A stretch of DNA of 30,719 nt. It comes from a virus. The stretch covers positions 1-30,719 of IMG/VR virus record IMGVR_UViG_3300044540_000109, one strand, 5' to 3'. A program made the position numbers and the translations under genes. Shown here piece by piece: positions 13,736 to 20,434 of this stretch (its first letter is position 1; each line of letters starts with the position of its first letter). The notes under the pieces are model-generated. The model had not been told where the DNA came from. It did no database searches and saw nothing but the letters and a program-made list of their open reading frames with translations.

Positions 13736-14040
13736 AAGATATAATATTTATTATAAATAATTTATTTCTACATAATGAAATAATATCTACTAATAACGAG
13801 TTTTACATATATATGGGATTTCAACCGGATATTCTTTTACCACCCGAAACTCTGTATTTTATTTATAATCAAGTTTTAGAGCCTAATAGCGGTAATTTAG
13901 AAACTGGTGATGTTTCATATATCTTAGCTGATAATTTAAAAGCTAAACTGGAAGATTTAAATTTCATAAGTAAATTAGATAAGAGCTACTTTTTACAAGC
14001 GATTAGAAATTTGAGATTAGCCAAATTAGAAATTGAATAA
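13732..14040 (+). CDS. Small hypothetical protein (102 aa)
   Basis: The 102-aa product has a hydrophobic but not clearly membrane-spanning start (IIFIINNLFLHN) and a proline-rich middle (QPDILLPPETL). It ends in a helix LQAIRNLRLAKLEIE, loosely like the ends of the two previous gene products. It may be a third, diverged member. It is the last gene of this operon before the promoter at 14047. Confidence 0.55.
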   Translation: MKDIIFIINNLFLHNEIISTNNEFYIYMGFQPDILLPPETLYFIYNQVLEPNSGNLETGDVSYILADNLKAKLEDLNFISKLDKSYFLQAIRNLRLAKLEIE

Positions 14041-14046
14041 AATAAA

Positions 14047-14077
14047 TTTGTAGTTTAGATATATAGTTCTATCTTTG
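14047..14077 (+). promoter_or_regulatory. Bacteroidetes-type promoter with TTTG -33 and TATCTTTG -7
   Basis: TTTG at 14047-14050, 19 nt spacer, then TATCTTTG at 14070-14077. Both elements of the Bacteroidetes consensus are present. The ATG follows at 14094. Confidence 0.85.
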
Positions 14078-14093
14078 TAAAAAAATTAATATT

Positions 14094-14384
14094 ATGGATA
14101 GATTAGATAGCGGTACAGGTTTAAAAGTTGCGCACTTAGTAAATGCTTATTTAGAGTATTCTAAGCATAATAGGCAATTATCTAAATATACATATTTAGG
14201 TTATATCGAAGCTTGTTTGGTTAATTTCGGTGTTATTGAAAGTAAGGTAAATGGTATGGCTGATTACTCGAAAATTATTGAATATACTACTTTCTTCGGT
14301 AGAAAGAAATCATATGAAGAAAGTAGAGAACAAACTGTGATCCGTTTAACAAAAGAATTTTTAAAAGAAAACAATTTAATCTAA
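14094..14384 (+). CDS. Hypothetical protein (96 aa)
   Basis: The 96-aa protein is mainly helical with mixed charges (for example KVAHLVNAYLEYSKH and EQTVIRLTKEFLKENN). I recognise no family. It is the first gene after a well-formed host-type promoter. Its TAA overlaps the ATG of the Nudix gene by one base (TAATG), so it is translationally coupled to it and may share a pathway. Confidence 0.65.
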   Translation: MDRLDSGTGLKVAHLVNAYLEYSKHNRQLSKYTYLGYIEACLVNFGVIESKVNGMADYSKIIEYTTFFGRKKSYEESREQTVIRLTKEFLKENNLI

Positions 14385-14812
14385 TGAGAAAATCTGCTGG
14401 TGTAATTATTATCCTAAAAAACACTAAAGTTTTACTATGTCACTCTACAAATTCTCCTTGGTACAAAACTTACTCTTTCCCAAAGGGTGGTATTGAAAAG
14501 GGCGAGACTAAGATGGAGGCTGCTATAAGAGAATTGAAAGAAGAAACCTCTATTAAAATTAAAAAGTCACAGATACTTGATGAAGATCCTATTTGTGTTG
14601 AGTATAAAGATAAGAAAGGTGAAATCTATAAGAAAGTATATTTATACAGAGTTTATATTAATGATATTTCTGAAATTGGATTAAAGAGCGAAATTGTACC
14701 TAAGAAAAATCTTCAAATTGAAGAAATTGATTGGTGTGGTTTTCTATCTAAGAAAGAAGCTTCTAATAAAATATTCTTTAGAGTTGAGCATTTCTTAGAA
14801 CTAATAGACTAA
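14384..14812 (+). CDS. Nudix hydrolase (142 aa)
   Basis: The 142-aa protein is a single Nudix domain with the box G-x5-E-x7-REL-x-EE intact (GGIEKGE then REL, about 35-57). The consensus Gly is replaced by Ser (KEETSI). Nudix enzymes split nucleoside diphosphates linked to another group. The KGG start and small size resemble MutT/Ap4A-type enzymes, but the substrate is not determined by the box. It is the second gene of an operon under a host-type promoter, so early expression is likely. It is one of three Nudix genes in the window, and they differ greatly from one another. Confidence 0.9.
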   Translation: MRKSAGVIIILKNTKVLLCHSTNSPWYKTYSFPKGGIEKGETKMEAAIRELKEETSIKIKKSQILDEDPICVEYKDKKGEIYKKVYLYRVYINDISEIGLKSEIVPKKNLQIEEIDWCGFLSKKEASNKIFFRVEHFLELID

Positions 14813-14839
14813 TTCTCAATATAATTCATAAAAATTTTT

Positions 14840-15163
14840 ATGAAAAAAATAAAATTAGATTTAGATAATCCAATATTTACATTTTATGTAGATATTACAA
14901 GCGTATCTAGACAAAAAGCTGAGGAAATGATGGCTGATATAAGACACAGTATGGACATATACGAAAATGTAACTATGTGGTTTGTAGCAGGCGATCAAAA
15001 TAAAATAGAATGTGTTTATAGTGGTAAACGAACAGAATCGAATCTTGATAGTTTAATAGAATCGATTAATGAAAGAATTGATATTCTATCAAAGTCAAGT
15101 AACTTTGAAGATTTTAAAATAAACATCCGAGATTGGCGTCTCGATAACTTAATAAATATTTAA
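14840..15163 (+). CDS. Hypothetical protein (107 aa)
   Basis: The 107-aa protein contains a TFYVDITSVSRQKAEEMMADI stretch and an MWFVAGDQNKIECVYSG strand. It looks like a small alpha/beta protein that I recall from other large phages but cannot name. It follows the Nudix gene after 27 nt and precedes the next ATG by a single nucleotide. It is likely part of the same operon, which ends at the terminator at 15753. Confidence 0.6.
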   Translation: MKKIKLDLDNPIFTFYVDITSVSRQKAEEMMADIRHSMDIYENVTMWFVAGDQNKIECVYSGKRTESNLDSLIESINERIDILSKSSNFEDFKINIRDWRLDNLINI

Positions 15164-15164
15164 A

Positions 15165-15383
15165 ATGAAAGACGAATATATATACTTTATAGCATACCCA
15201 GGTGGTGATAGAACAAAACTAAGCGTTTGTTACGAAAGTACATATACTGAGTATGAAATAAATGATTATGCCGTAGCATCACGAAAGAGGTGGGATAATC
15301 CGGAAGAAGCTAATTCTTATTGCAAGATATTAGCTAAAGAAAATAATCTAATCTATGTAAATGATGATGGTTATTTAGATTAA
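15165..15383 (+). CDS. Small hypothetical protein (72 aa)
   Basis: The 72-aa product reads IYFIAYPGGDRTKLSVCYES near its start and closes with YCKILAKENNLIYVNDDG. It probably forms a small beta sheet. The family is unknown. The ATG is 2 nt past the upstream stop, and the 15398 gene follows after 14 nt. Confidence 0.55.
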   Translation: MKDEYIYFIAYPGGDRTKLSVCYESTYTEYEINDYAVASRKRWDNPEEANSYCKILAKENNLIYVNDDGYLD

Positions 15384-15397
15384 AATAAAATAATCTA

Positions 15398-15766
15398 ATG
15401 CAAAGAATAAAAGATAAATATTGTCCTGTAAGAAGGGAATTAAAGTTAGACCATGAGTGTTGGTGGTGGTATGATGATTATGATGATTATGATGAATATT
15501 ATGATAGATATTATTTTGATCATTTAACAGAGAAAACACAAGCTGCTGAAATACTTGATATTTATTTAGAAAATAAAGAATATTATACTAGACGAAGAAA
15601 ACAGGAAAACTACACTCCTTATCATATAGTAGATATGGAGTCTATATTTAGTATATCTGAAAGAAGAGAGAGGTTAATTGATAGATTATTGGATGAAGAA
15701 GAGATAGTTTTTCGAAGACCATTATTCAGAGATTTATTTAAAGATATTTTAGAAAAAGCATCCTAG
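15398..15766 (+). CDS. Hypothetical protein with Tyr/Asp/Trp-rich segment (122 aa)
   Basis: The 122-aa protein has an unusual low-complexity stretch at about 22-42 (WWWYDDYDDYDEYYDRYYF), after which it becomes charged and helical (RRERLIDRLLDEEEIVF). Such stretches can be flexible, metal-binding or aggregation-prone. No enzyme motif is visible. The TAG stop lies in the loop of the terminator that ends this operon. Confidence 0.6.
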   Translation: MQRIKDKYCPVRRELKLDHECWWWYDDYDDYDEYYDRYYFDHLTEKTQAAEILDIYLENKEYYTRRRKQENYTPYHIVDMESIFSISERRERLIDRLLDEEEIVFRRPLFRDLFKDILEKAS

Positions 15767-15780
15767 TTGGATGCTTTTTT
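15753..15780 (+). terminator. Terminator with stop codon in its loop
   Basis: Stem AAAAAGCATCC / GGATGCTTTTT with loop TAGTT, where the TAG is the stop of the 15398 gene. It ends the 14094-15766 operon, and a promoter starts 3 nt later. Confidence 0.9.
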
Positions 15781-15782
15781 AT

Positions 15783-15790
15783 TATCTTTG
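15783..15790 (+). promoter_or_regulatory. Bacteroidetes-type promoter, TATCTTTG
   Basis: TATCTTTG directly after the terminator T run, with a CAAAAATAAAACGAT leader to the ATG at 15807. Confidence 0.75.
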
Positions 15791-15806
15791 TCAAAAATAA
15801 AACGAT

Positions 15807-15959
15807 ATGGAAATCTTCAACGACTTAGAGAATAGAGAATTTGATAATAATCAAATCGATTACTTATTATCAATTAGCAATGATTTCAATAGCAGAATTG
15901 CTGTTGAGCATATCGGAGCAACATACACACGAGAAAATATAAACGACTTACCATTTTAA
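15807..15959 (+). CDS. Small hypothetical protein (50 aa)
   Basis: This 50-aa frame runs from the ATG at 15807 to the TAA at 15957-15959. It reads MEIFNDLENREFDNNQ and ends YTRENINDLPF. The evidence for a real gene is its position: it follows a TATCTTTG promoter and the typical leader at the usual distance, and the ATG of the nucleotidyltransferase comes 1 base after its stop. It is acidic and has no known domain. Confidence 0.6.
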   Translation: MEIFNDLENREFDNNQIDYLLSISNDFNSRIAVEHIGATYTRENINDLPF

Positions 15960-15960
15960 T

Positions 15961-16680
15961 ATGAATTTTGAAGCAGAACTTAGAGACATAAAAATAAACC
16001 TAATAAACGGATCCGACTTCGATTTAACCATCACTGATGAAAATAAATCGAGGTTTAAGAATGAGCTTAGGTTTCTAAAAGAAACATGTCCTAATGATAT
16101 AATTACAGGTTCTCTTGCACTTAATCTTTATGGTCTATTCAATAGACAAGTTAAAGATATTGATGTTTTAATCAAAGACAAGGATAGACACAGTAATTAT
16201 TTAATTGCTATTGATCAATATAACCTATCTACACCTGAAATAGAAGAAAGTAATCGCTTGGGTTATATCTTCTTAGATTATAAACTACCGAATCTTTTTT
16301 TAGATAAAATTGAGAAATTTCTTACTTCTAAATATCCTATCATAGATTATATGATTGAAATATTTTTGAGAAGAACTGTAAATATTATTTTAAATATTTT
16401 TACGCAAAGAGTTAACTATACTCTGGATTATTTTCTAGATAATGGTGACAACAAATTCGAAACATTTGAATTTGAAGGACACACTTATAAAGTTCATAAT
16501 TTACTGAATATCATCAGTAAGAAAATAGAAATGATGGGAAGTACCGATTGGGCACATATTACTTATATGACTAGAGTACAAAGAGAGACACATCAAAAGC
16601 ATAAAAGCGATTTAAACGTAATCTTCTCAAATCTGAAATATAAAGATGTTTCAGATACCGCAATCACGAGAATTATATAA
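15961..16680 (+). CDS. Nucleotidyltransferase-fold protein (Pol beta superfamily)
   Basis: The 239-aa protein has the start of a Pol beta-type nucleotidyltransferase: a Gly-Ser helix in ITGSLALNLYGLF (48-60) and the metal-binding DIDVLI (66-71). A third acidic residue is likely in a later strand. This layout occurs in AbiEii/MNT-type toxins and in tRNA or antibiotic nucleotidyltransferases. A long helical C-terminal part follows (about 100-239). It is co-transcribed with the 50-aa gene. Transfer of NMP to RNA, DNA or protein is possible, but the substrate is unknown. Confidence 0.7.
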   Translation: MNFEAELRDIKINLINGSDFDLTITDENKSRFKNELRFLKETCPNDIITGSLALNLYGLFNRQVKDIDVLIKDKDRHSNYLIAIDQYNLSTPEIEESNRLGYIFLDYKLPNLFLDKIEKFLTSKYPIIDYMIEIFLRRTVNIILNIFTQRVNYTLDYFLDNGDNKFETFEFEGHTYKVHNLLNIISKKIEMMGSTDWAHITYMTRVQRETHQKHKSDLNVIFSNLKYKDVSDTAITRII

Positions 16681-16727
16681 TATTATAATTATATATCATG
16701 ATGTTGCATGTTTTTACAATTATTCCG

Positions 16728-16735
16728 TATCTTTG
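16728..16735 (+). promoter_or_regulatory. Bacteroidetes-type promoter, TATCTTTG
   Basis: TATCTTTG, then GTAAAAAATAAAAAC and the ATG at 16750. It overlaps a possible upstream in-frame ATG at 16708, which is therefore unlikely to be the real start. Confidence 0.75.
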
Positions 16736-16749
16736 TAAAAAATAAAAAC

Positions 16750-17385
16750 ATGCTTTATAAAACTTTTAGATATATTTACCCACCTCGTCCTAAGAATGCA
16801 GTAGCACCATCTGACCTCCCATTTTGGGATAATGGTAGTATGATTGCTGAACCAAAACTTAATGGTTCAAACTGCATTCTATTTATTAGTCCGGAAAAAG
16901 TCTATGCAATGAATAGGCACAATCAATCATTAACAATGTTTAATTTAACAAAAGAAGAAATCGACTCTATCTACAGAGGTACTGGCGGTTGGATGGTTGT
17001 TAACGGAGAATATATGAATAAAAGTCAATCAGATGAAAATGGAGCTGTTTTTAATCACAAACTTGTGATTTTTGACATTCTTGTTCTTGATTCAAATTAT
17101 ATGGTTGGTTCGACGTTTAAACAGCGTGTTGAATTACTTGATGATTTATACGGGACAGAAGAATGTGATAAACCATTTTTATATGGAATTTCAGAAAATG
17201 TATATAGAGTTAAATATTACTTAGATGGGTTTAGTAAATTATACGAAGACTTGGTTAAGATTGATATGTATGAAGGAGTTGTTCTTAAAAGAGCAAATGC
17301 TAAGTTAGAGCTTGGTATTTCAGAGATGAATAATGTTAAGAGTCAAATCAAATGTCGTAAACCAACCAAAAACTATAAATTCTAA
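16750..17385 (+). CDS. RNA/DNA ligase-like nucleotidyltransferase
   Basis: The 211-aa protein is an adenylyltransferase domain of the ATP-dependent ligase superfamily. Motif I is EPKLNGSN with the lysine to be adenylated at K36. NGEY with E87 and FDILVL (108-113) follow as the III/IIIa region. Motif IV is EGVVLK (175-180), and motif V is near QIKCRK (K201). KLNGSN looks more like Rnl2-type RNA ligases than DNA ligases. No OB-fold or C-terminal domain is present, so it is a minimal version. The start is the ATG after the TATCTTTG promoter, which removes 14 N-terminal residues of a longer frame. Confidence 0.8.
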   Translation: MLYKTFRYIYPPRPKNAVAPSDLPFWDNGSMIAEPKLNGSNCILFISPEKVYAMNRHNQSLTMFNLTKEEIDSIYRGTGGWMVVNGEYMNKSQSDENGAVFNHKLVIFDILVLDSNYMVGSTFKQRVELLDDLYGTEECDKPFLYGISENVYRVKYYLDGFSKLYEDLVKIDMYEGVVLKRANAKLELGISEMNNVKSQIKCRKPTKNYKF

Positions 17386-17387
17386 TT

Positions 17388-17397
17388 TTAATATATA
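17388..17397 (+). promoter_or_regulatory. Candidate phage late promoter (TTAATATATA), 4 nt from start
   Basis: TTAATATATA directly after the ligase stop, separated from the ATG at 17402 by CAAA. It would drive the three-gene set 17402-19125. Confidence 0.4.
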
Positions 17398-17401
17398 CAA
17401 A

Positions 17402-17893
17402 ATGAAAATAGATACATTTACAGAATCATTGAATGATAAGTATGTCTTCAAGACTAAGGAACAACTTGATACAATGTCTAAAACAGAAGTTGAAGATTAT
17501 AGACATAAAATAGTACAAAATAATATCGGTTGGGCTCCAAAAGATCCAAAGAAATTATCGATACTAAGACAAGTACAAAAAGATTGGAAACAATATACAG
17601 ATGAAATCGATGCTTATTTATTAGTTAGATTTAAACAAGATGAATTCGATAAGTATGATAAATGGATTAAGCAAGATGCTGAAAGTGATCCAAATGATCA
17701 TAGTACTGATACTAAAACAGTTAGATTGCTATCTGGAATACTTAATAGAGAAAATGGTAAAGAACTTATGTTTTCTGTTAGTTTATCATCAGATCTTAAA
17801 AAAATCGGTGGAGAATTTAAATACATATTCGGTGTAGAAATTGATAAAACAGCATTTCCGGATATTTTCAAATATAAAAAAATAATAGATTAA
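17402..17893 (+). CDS. Leader-bearing protein (MKIDTFTE), 163 aa
   Basis: The start is the ATG at 17402, because the shared leader MKIDTFTES begins here; a longer frame reaches into the ligase gene. The leader ends F-T-E (6-8) and continues SLNDKYVF, close to the SLDD after the leader of array paralogue 1. The body is charged and helical, with an IDAYLLVRFKQDEFDKYDKW segment; no catalytic motif is seen. The Nudix gene starts right after its stop. Packaging is inferred from the leader, and the function is unknown. Confidence 0.7.
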   Translation: MKIDTFTESLNDKYVFKTKEQLDTMSKTEVEDYRHKIVQNNIGWAPKDPKKLSILRQVQKDWKQYTDEIDAYLLVRFKQDEFDKYDKWIKQDAESDPNDHSTDTKTVRLLSGILNRENGKELMFSVSLSSDLKKIGGEFKYIFGVEIDKTAFPDIFKYKKIID

Positions 17894-18469
17894 ATGGACA
17901 AATTTTCCTCATTAAAACCAAAAGAGGTTATTGATAATGATAGTAAAGATAAAGTAATATTCTCGAATGATCACTTAAAGATTATTCAATATGAAGATTG
18001 GTCAATAATAAAAGAGAATGATGGTGCTTTTTGTATTCCTTATCTAATTGAAAAGAATCAAATCGTAATCAGAAACGAATATATACCAACATTTAAATAT
18101 GTTGATTCACAAGAATATCATATTACATTAGTTGGTGGTTCAATCGAAAACGGTGAATCACCTGAAACAGCTATGTTAAGAGAACTTGAAGAAGAAGCGG
18201 GAATAGTTCTTAATGAGAATTATAATCTTCAAGCTTTAAAGCCTTTATTTATTAGTAAAGGAATCACGCAAAAATTACATCTATACATAATACCTCTGAA
18301 CGAAAGAGAATATACTGAAGTTACTGCTGTTGGGGATGGTTCTAAAGCAGAAAAACTAAGTAGATCAGTAAAGGTAGATGTAAAATTTATTAACTCTTTA
18401 AACACGTCAGATTTAATTACTGATTATATGTTAATGAAAGTTAAAGAATATATGAATTTATTGAAATGA
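17894..18469 (+). CDS. Nudix hydrolase, ADP-ribose pyrophosphatase-like (191 aa)
   Basis: The 191-aa protein has a perfect Nudix box: G-x5-E-x7-RELEEEAGI (about 82-104). The N-terminal strands (FCIPYLIEKNQIVIRNEYIP) and the position of the box after LVGG are like ADP-ribose pyrophosphatases, which make AMP and ribose-5-phosphate. It sits between two leader-bearing genes: its ATG abuts the upstream stop, and its own stop overlaps the next start by 4 bases. It does not itself carry the leader. The operon is preceded by a late-type motif, unlike the Nudix genes at 14384 and 26613. Confidence 0.88.
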   Translation: MDKFSSLKPKEVIDNDSKDKVIFSNDHLKIIQYEDWSIIKENDGAFCIPYLIEKNQIVIRNEYIPTFKYVDSQEYHITLVGGSIENGESPETAMLRELEEEAGIVLNENYNLQALKPLFISKGITQKLHLYIIPLNEREYTEVTAVGDGSKAEKLSRSVKVDVKFINSLNTSDLITDYMLMKVKEYMNLLK

Positions 18470-19125
18470 GAATAAGAAGATTTAACGAATCAAAGGAAGA
18501 AGATTTAGAAGAATATTTTATTGATTTTATCGATTATGGATTTTCTTATACTAACCAATTAAATAAATTCTTCTTAAAGTTAAATATCAAAGACAAGCAA
18601 GTAGATTTTAGTGAAATCTATGCTATGTATGATATGCTTATTAATAGATTATTAGATACAAAAGGTATTTCAAAGACAGTTTTTGAATTTAAAGAAACTG
18701 TTATAAATGTTATGGTTGAAATAGCAAATAAAATGACTGATGAAGATGTTATCATAAAAGTTATTTTTAAAGGACAAGAGTTAAAATTAAAACCTTTTGG
18801 TGTAAGAATTTATAGTTATATTACCGATTCTGTGCCTAACAAGAAAACTATTTATTCAATAACATTAGAATGTTATGATATTAATAATGTTAAAAAATTA
18901 ATAACTTGGAGTGTTAAGAATGGTGGACACGTAACTGATCAAATAACAAAAGATAATAGTCTTGTAAGAATAGGTGGAAACAATATAAAAATAGATATTG
19001 AAAATGCTACTATAATATTTAATAGTATTATAGATAAAAGTATAGTGCAACTATACCTAGATAATGATAGAGGATTAGGAGTATTTAAAGAAATAATGAC
19101 ACCTGAAATGTTATCAAAAATATAA
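18466..19125 (+). CDS. Leader-bearing protein related to the tandem array (219 aa)
   Basis: The 219-aa protein starts MRIRRFNESKEEDLEEY and continues FIDFIDYGFSY, which is recognisably the leader plus (C)FVEFIDNGS block of the 9050-11269 array. It is therefore a dispersed and longer relative. The extra 100 or so residues form a second region (about 110-219) with many beta strands and no motif I know. It overlaps the Nudix stop by 4 bases and ends at a strong terminator. A packaged protein is suspected from the leader. Confidence 0.7.
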   Translation: MRIRRFNESKEEDLEEYFIDFIDYGFSYTNQLNKFFLKLNIKDKQVDFSEIYAMYDMLINRLLDTKGISKTVFEFKETVINVMVEIANKMTDEDVIIKVIFKGQELKLKPFGVRIYSYITDSVPNKKTIYSITLECYDINNVKKLITWSVKNGGHVTDQITKDNSLVRIGGNNIKIDIENATIIFNSIIDKSIVQLYLDNDRGLGVFKEIMTPEMLSKI

Positions 19126-19149
19126 CCCTTCTTATGAAGGGTTTTTTTA
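19124..19149 (+). terminator. Terminator after the 17402-19125 operon
   Basis: Stem AACCCTTC / GAAGGGTT with a TTAT loop and a T7 run. The TAA stop overlaps its 5' edge. Confidence 0.9.
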
Positions 19150-19171
19150 TTGTATAACTGAAAAAAAGGAT

Positions 19172-19179
19172 TATCTTTG
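19172..19179 (+). promoter_or_regulatory. Bacteroidetes-type promoter, TATCTTTG
   Basis: TATCTTTG with the usual TAGAAAAATAAACAGAT leader to the ATG at 19197. A TTG lies about 19 nt upstream as a weak -33 element. Confidence 0.8.
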
Positions 19180-19196
19180 TAGAAAAATAAACAGAT

Positions 19197-19991
19197 ATGA
19201 TAACAAGAGTCGCACCATCACCTACCGGATTTTTTCACTTAGGAACATTGGTTATAGCACAATTAAATTACTTAATGGCGAGAGCAAATAAAGGAACCTT
19301 TATTCTTAGAATTGACGATACTGATCAAGATAGAAATAAAGACGAATATATTGACTATATCTATTCTCAAATGAGTGACTTTGGATTGGATCATGACATT
19401 ACATTCAAACAATCAGATAGATTGGCTAGATATGCTGATGTAGCTGCTAAAATTGGTAAAAAAACTGATGATGGATACGTTTTAGATATGGTATCTAATA
19501 CAGGAGATTTATACGATATGGTAATACTTAGAAATAACGGATTCCCAACATATAACTTCTGTTCTATTTTAGATGATTATGATTATGATGTTACGAATAT
19601 TATTCGTGGTGCTGATCATATCGCAAACGAATTCAAACAAAAACAGATTTGGGATAGAATTTGTAAAGTATATGGGGACAAAACTTTCCCATCAGTTACA
19701 CATATGGGACTTTTGTTTGATGGTGCTAAAAAACTATCTAAAAGAAGTGGTAACGGAACTACACAGGATTATAGTGACTTTGATAAAGATGCTATTTTAA
19801 ATTGGTTGGTTAAATTTGGATGGTCACATCCCGATCCTAAATTTGATAAACACTACCCGACTTTAAGTATGACTCAAATGACTCAAATTTTTAATGATGG
19901 GAAAATTCTTAAAAACAATTGTAAAATTGATAGAAATAAATTAATATTCTTAGACAAGAAATGGAAAGGAATAAAAAAAGCCACTTTATAG
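19197..19991 (+). CDS. Minimal glutamyl-tRNA synthetase-like protein, catalytic core only
   Basis: The 264-aa protein is a class I GluRS-type catalytic core. It has APSPTGFFHLGT with the HIGH motif as HLGT (14-17), the glutamate-site strand FILRIDDTDQDR (35-46), PTYNFCSILDD, RGADHIAN and the KMSKS loop as KLSKRSG (179-185). A short stem-contact region (KIDRNKLIFLDKKW) follows, and the protein ends where the anticodon-binding domain of full GluRS (about 470 residues) would begin. It is thus nearer in size to GluQ-type tRNA(Asp)-modifying enzymes (about 300 residues). It may charge or modify a tRNA, or act on another acceptor. I see no tRNA gene nearby. Confidence 0.85.
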   Translation: MITRVAPSPTGFFHLGTLVIAQLNYLMARANKGTFILRIDDTDQDRNKDEYIDYIYSQMSDFGLDHDITFKQSDRLARYADVAAKIGKKTDDGYVLDMVSNTGDLYDMVILRNNGFPTYNFCSILDDYDYDVTNIIRGADHIANEFKQKQIWDRICKVYGDKTFPSVTHMGLLFDGAKKLSKRSGNGTTQDYSDFDKDAILNWLVKFGWSHPDPKFDKHYPTLSMTQMTQIFNDGKILKNNCKIDRNKLIFLDKKWKGIKKATL

Positions 19992-20006
19992 TGGCTTTTT
20001 CTTTTT
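19975..20006 (+). terminator. Terminator with the GluRS-like stop inside
   Basis: Stem AAAAAGCCACT / AGTGGCTTTTT with a TTAT loop and a T-rich tail. The TAG stop (19989-19991) spans loop and 3' arm, so the last four codons are part of the hairpin. It also separates the gene from the convergent gp25-like gene. Confidence 0.9.
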
Positions 20007-20388
20007 ATGTAATTGTAGTATAAACATCGTAACCTGATATGGTAAACATTATAACCATATACTCTTGATAGTTATTCGGATCATTAAAGAACTCGACAGT
20101 TAACTCATAACCAATTTGATCAATCTCAGGTATATAATCTGCAATCTGAGCCATTATTTCACCTTTCACCGAATCAGCGGATAAACTCGTTTCGTGCAAT
20201 AACTCTAAAAGATTCGCACCAAGATTAGGTTCACCTAATACTTCACCTTTATTAGTGAATATTATAATCTCATACTTTTGAACTATTACTCTAACAACGT
20301 CATCCTCTATTAACTCAGTTTCATTAAAATCTGGGTGTCCTGGATAACCAATGTAAAAATCTATAAAATTAAAATTACTATTTGCCAT
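20005..20388 (-). CDS. 25: Baseplate wedge protein, gp25-like
   Basis: The 127-aa protein starts at the ATG at 20386-20388 (MANSNFNFID), 4 nt from a TTTATATATA element; a longer frame upstream is hydrophobic and unlikely. The core VVRVIVQKYEIIIFTNKGEV followed by GEPNLGANLLELL and a later helix with IPEID matches the gp25/W family (helix, then TxxGExx, then P-x-G-x-x-L). In T4, gp25 joins the inner baseplate wedge to the tail tube hub and starts sheath assembly. The length is almost the same as T4 gp25 (132 aa). Confidence 0.8.
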   Translation of the reverse strand: MANSNFNFIDFYIGYPGHPDFNETELIEDDVVRVIVQKYEIIIFTNKGEVLGEPNLGANLLELLHETSLSADSVKGEIMAQIADYIPEIDQIGYELTVEFFNDPNNYQEYMVIMFTISGYDVYTTIT

Positions 20389-20392
20389 ATAG

Positions 20393-20402
20393 TATATATA
20401 AA
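20393..20402 (-). promoter_or_regulatory. Candidate late promoter variant (TTTATATATA), 4 nt from the gp25 start
   Basis: TTTATATATA on the minus strand, separated by CTAT from the gp25 ATG. It is divergent from the plus-strand motif at 20406. Confidence 0.35.
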
Positions 20403-20405
20403 AAA

Positions 20406-20415
20406 ATAATATATA
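20406..20415 (+). promoter_or_regulatory. Candidate late promoter (ATAATATATA)
   Basis: ATAATATATA, 19 nt before the ATG of the leader-bearing gene at 20435. Confidence 0.4.
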
Positions 20416-20434
20416 CATAAAAATATTTATCAAA

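Noticed and set aside
16708-16749. Upstream in-frame ATG of the ligase gene
   Set aside because: It overlaps the TATCTTTG promoter; the ATG at 16750 sits at the usual distance after the conserved leader.
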